Assembly (NCBI GenBank): GCA_030040825.1
Contig: JASHSY010000247.1
Span: forward strand, 1-11,082
Reading direction: 5' to 3'
DNA: 11,082 bases
Source of the DNA: Xanthobacteraceae bacterium
GTDB lineage: Bacteria > Pseudomonadota > Alphaproteobacteria > Rhizobiales > Xanthobacteraceae
Position 1 is the first letter of the stretch. Every line of letters begins with the position of its first letter. Position numbers and translations under genes: made by a program. Positions 6,609-11,082 of the stretch are shown here, piece after piece. Under the pieces are notes generated by a model that ran no database searches, was not told where the DNA came from, and saw only the letters and a list, made by a program, of their open reading frames with translations.

Positions 6609-6668
6609 TGCAAAGCGCCCGCGGATGCAAAGCATTAACCCTTTGCTTTGCAAGTTCAATGGCTTTGC
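6609..6668. repeat. Symmetric array of four GCAAAGC/GCTTTGC boxes in the pepA-lptF intergenic region
   Basis: GCAAAGC occurs at 6610-6616 and 6627-6633, and its complement GCTTTGC at 6645-6651 and 6662-6668. Box starts are 17, 18 and 17 nt apart, and both nested pairs are centred on the same base, 6639. The inner pair extends to eight bases (TGCAAAGC / GCTTTGCA). The 10-nt spacers between the boxes of each arm are not complementary, so conservation is confined to the boxes. The array lies 66-125 nt upstream of the pepA start and 125-184 nt upstream of lptF. This suggests a cooperative binding site for a dimeric regulator, or a stem-loop in one of the leaders. No regulator is identified. Confidence 0.55.
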
Positions 6669-6727
6669 CTTGGCGAGGCCATTTTGTGAACGCATGAAAT
6701 TAATGATGTTTCGGGGGAGTTCGGCCT

Positions 6728-6761
6728 GGGCGGTAAACCCGCCCTTCGGGGGTCGGGGCGG
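6728..6761 (+). promoter_or_regulatory. GC-rich leader with alternative hairpins upstream of lptF
   Basis: GGGCGG (6728-6733) and CCGCCC (6739-6744) can form a 6-bp hairpin with a 5-nt loop. The same CCGCCC can instead pair with a second GGGCGG at 6756-6761, with an 11-nt loop. The two pairings exclude each other. The segment ends 32 nt before the lptF ATG. No U-run follows either stem, so it is not an intrinsic terminator. A regulatory role is only a possibility, since such matches arise easily in GC-rich DNA. Confidence 0.25.
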
Positions 6762-6793
6762 CCATGGGCCCGTCAGCGGGGAAGTTCAGTCCG

Positions 6794-7951
6794 ATGGGGT
6801 CGATCGGCCGCTACATGTTTCGCACCACCATGGGTGCGTTCCTAATCACCTGCGTCAGCCTGACCATCGTGATGTGGTTCACGCAGGCGATCCGTGAATT
6901 CGATCTGATTACCAGCCAGCGGCAAACCGTTTTCGTATTCATCGGCATTACCAGCCTGCTCATTCCGTTGCTGGTGATGATGATCGCGCCGATATCGCTG
7001 GTACTTGCGATAGCGCACATTCTCAACAAACTGAGCGCGGATTCCGAAATCATCGTGATGAATGCCGCCGGAGTCTCGCCCTGGCGGCTGGTTAGGCCTT
7101 TCATCGCCAGCGCACTGGTGGTCTCGGCGCTCGTTGCCGTGATCGCGGCTTATCTTTCGCCGCTGAGCCTCCGGGAGCTGCGCGATTGGGCTACCCAGGT
7201 TCGCGCAGATATTCTCACCAACATCGTTCAACCGGGCCGTTTCGCCACGATCGGCGGCAATCTCACCTTTCACATTGCGGACCGGCGGCCTAACGGGCTG
7301 CTACTCGGCATCTTTCTTGACGATCGCCGCGATCCGAAAGAGCACGCCACTTATCTCGCCGAGCAAGGCGAGATCGTGAAGAACGATAGAGGCTCCTTCC
7401 TGGTGCTGGAGAAGGGCAGCGTTCAGCGTCTGGAGGCAGGCCAGCGCGATCCGCGAATTGTGACGTTCGACCGCTACGCCTTCGATCTATCCAAATTCAC
7501 CACCGGCCCACAAAGCGTCGTCTACAATGTGCGAGAAAAATATATCTGGGAGCTGATGTGGCCGCCGGCCAACGACGCGCTCTATGCCGCGCAGGCGGGG
7601 GAATATCGCGCGGAATTGCACGATCGTTTCGCTACCCCGCTCTATCCACTGGCGTTCGTCATTTTGGCGTATGCGTTCCTTGGTCCGCCACAGACCACGC
7701 GGCAAAGCCGCACGCTGGCGCTGTTCGCTTTGGTCGGAACGGTGTCGGTGCTGCGATTGATCGGATTCCTTAGCGTCATCATCGGCGTGCATGTCCCCAG
7801 TGTCATTGCCGCGCAGTACGTCGCCCTCATCGGGTCGATCGCCGCCGGCGCTTGGCAGATATCACGTGGTCAGGCGATCGAACCGGCAGCGGCGGTATCG
7901 AGGTTCGCCAACGCTATTACCGATCGTATTGCCAAAGCGACGGCGGGTTGA
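6794..7951 (+). CDS. lptF: LPS export ABC transporter permease LptF
   Basis: A 385-residue inner-membrane permease of the LptB2FGC complex, which extracts lipopolysaccharide from the inner membrane and pushes it onto the periplasmic LptA bridge. Hydrophobic helices lie at about 13-31, 47-75, 102-122, 282-298, 305-332 and 335-356. The large periplasmic jellyroll domain lies between helices three and four (about 125-280). Family-typical segments are ITSLLIPLLVMMIAPISLVLAIAH, LNKLSADSEIIVMNAAGVS (the cytoplasmic coupling helix that contacts LptB, about 78-96), ILTNIVQPGRF and ELHDRFATPLYP. The ATG at 6794 gives MGSIGRYMFRTT, as in relatives; a GGGGAAG lies nine nt upstream. An in-frame ATG at 6764 would add ten residues. 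It is the first gene of lptF-lptG-lptD and is divergent from pepA. Confidence 0.96.
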   Translation: MGSIGRYMFRTTMGAFLITCVSLTIVMWFTQAIREFDLITSQRQTVFVFIGITSLLIPLLVMMIAPISLVLAIAHILNKLSADSEIIVMNAAGVSPWRLVRPFIASALVVSALVAVIAAYLSPLSLRELRDWATQVRADILTNIVQPGRFATIGGNLTFHIADRRPNGLLLGIFLDDRRDPKEHATYLAEQGEIVKNDRGSFLVLEKGSVQRLEAGQRDPRIVTFDRYAFDLSKFTTGPQSVVYNVREKYIWELMWPPANDALYAAQAGEYRAELHDRFATPLYPLAFVILAYAFLGPPQTTRQSRTLALFALVGTVSVLRLIGFLSVIIGVHVPSVIAAQYVALIGSIAAGAWQISRGQAIEPAAAVSRFANAITDRIAKATAG

Positions 7952-7955
7952 GGAG
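7951..7955 (+). promoter_or_regulatory. Ribosome binding site of lptG, beginning on the lptF stop codon
   Basis: AGGAG begins with the last base of the lptF TGA and lies 7 nt before the ATG at 7963. It fixes the lptG start over the longer open frame that would begin inside lptF at 7852. Confidence 0.8.
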
Positions 7956-7962
7956 CGGACCG

Positions 7963-9057
7963 ATGATCGCCGGTACATTGTTTCGCTACTTCGGTCTTCG
8001 CTTTCTCAAATCGGTCGTCGGCACCTTTTTCGGCGTGGTCGCGCTCGCCGCGATGATCGACTACGTCGAGTTACTCCGACGCAGCTCTGATTGGCCGAAC
8101 GCCACAGCGCTGGTCCTTGCGGAAATTTCGGCCTTTCGCGTGCCGCAACTTTCCGAGCGCATCATGCCGTTTGCCGTGCTGGTCGGCGCGATGTCTTGTT
8201 ATCTAACGTTGTCGCGCCGGCTGGAACTTGTGGTCGCGCGAGCAGCCGGCGTCTCCGCTTGGCAATTTGTGGCGCCGTCGCTGGTCGCCGCTTTTCTGTT
8301 CGGCGTCGTCGCGACCACGCTCTACAATCCGATCGCCGCGGTGTTGCACGAAAGATCCAAGCGCCTCGAATCCGAAATGATGGGAGAGCTTCCCGCCTCG
8401 GCGGCACAGGCAAGCTCGGGCGGTTTCTGGGTGCGCCAGCGAAGCGCCGATGGCGCTGCGATTATCAACGCAAAATCCAGCCGCGAGCAGGGTTCGCGTC
8501 TTGGCAGTGTCAGCGTTTTCACATTCGACAATGCCGGTCGCTTCATCGAGCGGATCGAGGCCAAGAGCGCTACGCTGGAACAAGGCTATTGGCGATTTGA
8601 GGACGCTCGGATTTATGCAACCGGCAATCCGCCAGTCGTTCAGGATACCTACCGGCTCGCCACCAACCTGACCCTCGAGCAGGTCCGGGAAAGCTTTGCG
8701 ACGCCCGAAACGGTCCCGTTCTGGCAGCTACCTTCATACATCGAGTTGGCGGATCGTGCCGGTTTGGTCGCCGCCGGCTATCGCTTGCAATACCAGCAGT
8801 TGCTGTCGCGGCCATTTCTGCTCGCCGCCATGGTGTTGCTGGCCGCTTCGGTCAGCCTGCGCTTCTTCCGTTTCGGCGGCGTGCAGAAAATGGTGCTGGG
8901 TGGAATCTCTGCCGGTTTCCTGCTGTTCATCCTTTCAAAATTTACCGAGGACATGAGCAAGTCCGAACTGATGTCGCCGATCATGGCGGCATGGATACCG
9001 GTTATGGTCGGCGGTCTTACCGGCTTCGTCGTGCTGCTTCACCAGGAGGATGGATAG
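7963..9057 (+). CDS. lptG: LPS export ABC transporter permease LptG
   Basis: A 364-residue partner of LptF, about the usual length. Together they form the membrane channel driven by the LptB ATPase, which is encoded elsewhere. Hydrophobic helices lie at about 14-34, 64-83, 103-124, 283-301, 308-326 and 337-358. The periplasmic jellyroll domain occupies about 128-275. The segment LTLSRRLELVVARAAGVSAWQFV (81-103) is the coupling helix that sits on LptB. Phe/Pro-rich LSERIMPFAVLVGAMS (63-78) and FWVRQRSADGAAIINA (155-170) are also typical. The start at 7963 follows the lptF stop by 11 nt and has a good Shine-Dalgarno sequence, so the two subunits are translated in step. Its stop codon shares one base with the lptD start codon. 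Confidence 0.96.
   Translation: MIAGTLFRYFGLRFLKSVVGTFFGVVALAAMIDYVELLRRSSDWPNATALVLAEISAFRVPQLSERIMPFAVLVGAMSCYLTLSRRLELVVARAAGVSAWQFVAPSLVAAFLFGVVATTLYNPIAAVLHERSKRLESEMMGELPASAAQASSGGFWVRQRSADGAAIINAKSSREQGSRLGSVSVFTFDNAGRFIERIEAKSATLEQGYWRFEDARIYATGNPPVVQDTYRLATNLTLEQVRESFATPETVPFWQLPSYIELADRAGLVAAGYRLQYQQLLSRPFLLAAMVLLAASVSLRFFRFGGVQKMVLGGISAGFLLFILSKFTEDMSKSELMSPIMAAWIPVMVGGLTGFVVLLHQEDG
9044..9049 (+). promoter_or_regulatory. Ribosome binding site deciding the GTG start of lptD
   Basis: AGGAGG, a perfect Shine-Dalgarno core inside the end of lptG, lies 7 nt before the GTG at 9057-9059. It supports that GTG over later in-frame starts, which would remove the signal peptide. Confidence 0.8.
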
Positions 9058-11082
9058 TGGCGAGTCCGATCCGTCCCGCTGGTTCAAGTAGACGTGGTCT
9101 TGTTCGGGTAAGCGTCGCGTTATTGACGGCGCTGCTCGTTTTTGCCGCGCATACGGTGCTTTTGCCGGAGCCTTCTGCGGCACAGACAGCGGGCAATTTG
9201 CTACATTTCCCGCCACGCCCGCCGGCGCCAACGCGTCCGGCGCCGCCGCCATCCGACGCGCCGATGCTCGTCCAGGCGACGGAAATCAAATACGACTACA
9301 CCAACAATACGGTCGCCGCGGTCGGCAATGTACAAATCTATTTTCGCGGCTCGACTATCGAGGCCGACGAAGTGGTCTACGATCAAAAAACCAAGCGCCT
9401 GCAGGCGCGCGGCAACGTCCGCTTGACCGAGGCGGACGGCAAGATCACCTACGGCCAACTCATCGACCTGACAGACGACTATCGCGACGGATTCGTCGAC
9501 TCGCTCCGGCTGGAAACCGCCGACGACGCGCGTTTCGCCGCGACACGCGCCGACCGCGTCAAGGGCACCTATACGGTCATGCAGAACGGCGTCTATACCG
9601 CCTGCGAGCCGTGCAAGGACGATCCGAAAAAGCCGCCGCTGTGGCAAATCGAGGCGGCACGGATCATCCACGACAGCGGCGAAAAGATGATCTATTTCGA
9701 AGACGCGCGTGTCGAATTTTTCGGCCTGCCGATGATGTATTTCCCGTTCATGTCGCAGCCCGATCCTTCCGTCACGCGCAAGAGCGGTTTTTTGTTTCCA
9801 AATATGGTGTTCAACACGCCCTACGGTGCGGGTCTTCAAATTCCATATTTCTGGGCGCTGGGTCCGAATTACGATCTAACAACACAATTGATGATAACGT
9901 CGAAGCAGGGCGAGCTGTTGGAGGGGACCTGGCGCGAACGCCTGGCGGATGGCTCTTTTTCCGTCAAGGCCGCCGGCATCTTTCAGCAAGACCCGGGTTA
10001 CTTCGCCAGCCGTGACGGCTCCGACTCGCCTACCGCCAACGTGTTCCGCGGCGCGGTTCAGACCGCCGGCCAGTTCGCTATCACTGACAAGTGGGTGTGG
10101 GGCTGGACCGGATTGCTGATGACCGACAATCAGTTCCTCTACGATTATCAGCTCGGGGATTTTTTAAGCTCGTTCGATCCTTTTCACACCGGCGTCGCGA
10201 CGGAAGGCGTTTCACAACTTTATCTGAGTGGCGCTGGGGATCGCAGCTACTTCGACATTCGGTCGATCTATTATTACGGCCTCTCCGGACAAGACAAACA
10301 AGCCGAGATTCCGATTATCCATCCGGTCCTCGACTATTCCAACGTGTTGCCGCAATCGCTGATGGGGGGTGAGACGAGCTACAAATTTAACCTGACCAGT
10401 CTGACCAGGCAGCAGGCGGAGTTTGACGCCATCAATCAAAATGCCGCGGTCAACAACCTCTGCACTTCGGCAAACCCGGCCGTCGTTAATGCCAACAATT
10501 GTTTGCTGCGCGGTATTCCAGGAACTTACACGCGCGCCTCCGGCGAGGTCGACTGGCGACGCACCTTCGTCACGGATAACGGACAAATGATTACGCCATT
10601 CTTCGGTGTCCGCGGCGACGTTGCGCAGCTCGCCCTTATGAACGAGCCGGGCGTCTCGAACTTCATCGATCCAGGCGAGCAGGAAGTCGGCCGCGCCATG
10701 CCCGACGTCGGAGTCGAATACCACTATCCGTTTGTCGACGTGGAATCGTGGGGAACCCAAACCATCGAGCCGATCGCACAATTGGTTTTACGCCCGAACG
10801 AAACAGAAATCGGAAAATTTCCGAACGAAGACGCGCAAAGCGTCGTCTTCAGCGACAGCAACCTCTTCTCGATCGACAAATTCTCCGGTTGGGACCGCAT
10901 CGAGGGCGGCGGCCGGCTTAACGCCGGCGTGCAATACACTGCGCAAGTAAACCAAGCGGGATACTTTAACGCGCTGTTCGGGCAGTCCTACCAGCTTTAT
11001 GGGTTGAATTCTTACGCGGCAACGGATCTGACCAATACCGGTCTGGAGAGCGGACTGGATAAGACACTTTCCGACTATGTTG
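9057..11082 (+). CDS. lptD: LPS-assembly outer-membrane protein LptD (3' end beyond window)
   Basis: 675 codons are open to the window end without a stop; the family usually continues another 100-150 residues. LptD, plugged by the lipoprotein LptE, inserts lipopolysaccharide into the outer leaflet. A signal peptide spans 1-42 (basic SSRRGLVR, hydrophobic VALLTALLVFAA, probable cleavage after PSAA). A proline-rich spacer follows (52-68). The OstA-like periplasmic domain covers about 73-180, with repeated segments such as NTVAAVGNVQIYF and RLQARGNVRLTEADG. The beta-barrel begins at about 225-250 (FGLPMMYFPFMSQPD) and carries family motifs including LFSIDKFSGWDRIEGG near 602-617. Four cysteines are visible: Cys183 and Cys186 (CEPC), then Cys469 and Cys482 in a predicted loop; the spacing differs from E. 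coli. The GTG start overlaps the lptG stop by one base and has a strong Shine-Dalgarno sequence. Confidence 0.95.
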   Translation, partial: MASPIRPAGSSRRGLVRVSVALLTALLVFAAHTVLLPEPSAAQTAGNLLHFPPRPPAPTRPAPPPSDAPMLVQATEIKYDYTNNTVAAVGNVQIYFRGSTIEADEVVYDQKTKRLQARGNVRLTEADGKITYGQLIDLTDDYRDGFVDSLRLETADDARFAATRADRVKGTYTVMQNGVYTACEPCKDDPKKPPLWQIEAARIIHDSGEKMIYFEDARVEFFGLPMMYFPFMSQPDPSVTRKSGFLFPNMVFNTPYGAGLQIPYFWALGPNYDLTTQLMITSKQGELLEGTWRERLADGSFSVKAAGIFQQDPGYFASRDGSDSPTANVFRGAVQTAGQFAITDKWVWGWTGLLMTDNQFLYDYQLGDFLSSFDPFHTGVATEGVSQLYLSGAGDRSYFDIRSIYYYGLSGQDKQAEIPIIHPVLDYSNVLPQSLMGGETSYKFNLTSLTRQQAEFDAINQNAAVNNLCTSANPAVVNANNCLLRGIPGTYTRASGEVDWRRTFVTDNGQMITPFFGVRGDVAQLALMNEPGVSNFIDPGEQEVGRAMPDVGVEYHYPFVDVESWGTQTIEPIAQLVLRPNETEIGKFPNEDAQSVVFSDSNLFSIDKFSGWDRIEGGGRLNAGVQYTAQVNQAGYFNALFGQSYQLYGLNSYAATDLTNTGLESGLDKTLSDYV

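Larger units (their letters stand above)
6544..6793. promoter_or_regulatory. Divergent intergenic region between pepA and lptF
   Basis: 250 nt that must hold the leftward pepA-holC promoter and probably the rightward lptFGD promoter. The middle (6631-6712) is AT-richer. Candidate elements such as TTGAAC (minus strand, near 6660) or TTGTGA (plus strand, near 6685) lack good partners at 16-18 nt, so no promoter is called exactly. Short open frames here are not convincing genes. Confidence 0.5.

Noticed and set aside
6544..6630. 29-codon upstream extension of PepA
   Set aside because: Unlike the family, and a good AAGGA site supports the ATG at 6543.
6635..6645. TTAACC in the pepA-lptF region as a CtrA cell-cycle regulator site
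   Set aside because: The second TTAA half expected seven bases later is missing.
1..11082. tRNA, rRNA, CRISPR array, insertion sequence, prophage or toxin-antitoxin module
   Set aside because: Looked for cloverleaf ends, regularly spaced repeats, terminal inverted repeats and transposase-like products on both strands; none seen.

Overview
The window reads as chromosomal DNA of a GC-rich alphaproteobacterium of the order Hyphomicrobiales (Rhizobiales), probably related to Bradyrhizobium. The evidence is the strong resemblance of the LptF, chi-subunit, DUF1489 and intradiol-dioxygenase products to family members I remember from that group, plus high-GC codon use. No mobile element, phage gene, CRISPR array, tRNA or rRNA is visible. 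Most of the window is core housekeeping sequence, and I do not see a clear new defence or mobile system.

Left part (1-3929, all minus strand). Read in transcription order, a GTG-started two-helix membrane protein of unknown function (3929-2856) is followed 37 nt later by the biotin-carrying alpha subunit of an acyl-CoA carboxylase, most like methylcrotonyl-CoA carboxylase (2818-872). Nine nt further on comes a DUF1489 protein (862-425). After an 84-nt gap holding a promoter/operator-like inverted repeat lies the N-terminal 113 codons of a catechol/hydroxyquinol 1,2-dioxygenase-type enzyme, cut by the window edge. No carboxyltransferase (beta) subunit is in the window.

Middle (3930-4527). A small basic protein with a short SH3-like C-terminal domain (4371-4018, minus) sits in an AT-richer pocket. 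The 156 nt upstream of it carry a weak terminator-like hairpin for holC and probably its own promoter.

Right part (4528-11082). pepA (leucyl aminopeptidase) and holC (DNA polymerase III chi) run leftward. lptF, lptG and lptD run rightward from the same intergenic region. This pepA-holC / lptFG divergence is also known from E. coli, so it is an old arrangement. LptF and LptG are the permease subunits of the ABC transporter that extracts lipopolysaccharide from the inner membrane, and LptD is the outer-membrane translocon that receives it. lptG follows lptF by 11 nt with a Shine-Dalgarno sequence beginning on the lptF stop codon. lptD begins with a GTG that shares one base with the lptG stop codon. 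lptD stays open to the window end and is 3'-truncated.

The most interesting non-coding signals are: a set of four 7-bp boxes (two direct, two inverted, 17/18/17 nt apart, exactly symmetric) in the pepA/lptF intergenic region; an inverted repeat overlapping a -10-like hexamer upstream of the dioxygenase; and mutually exclusive GC-rich hairpins upstream of lptF.
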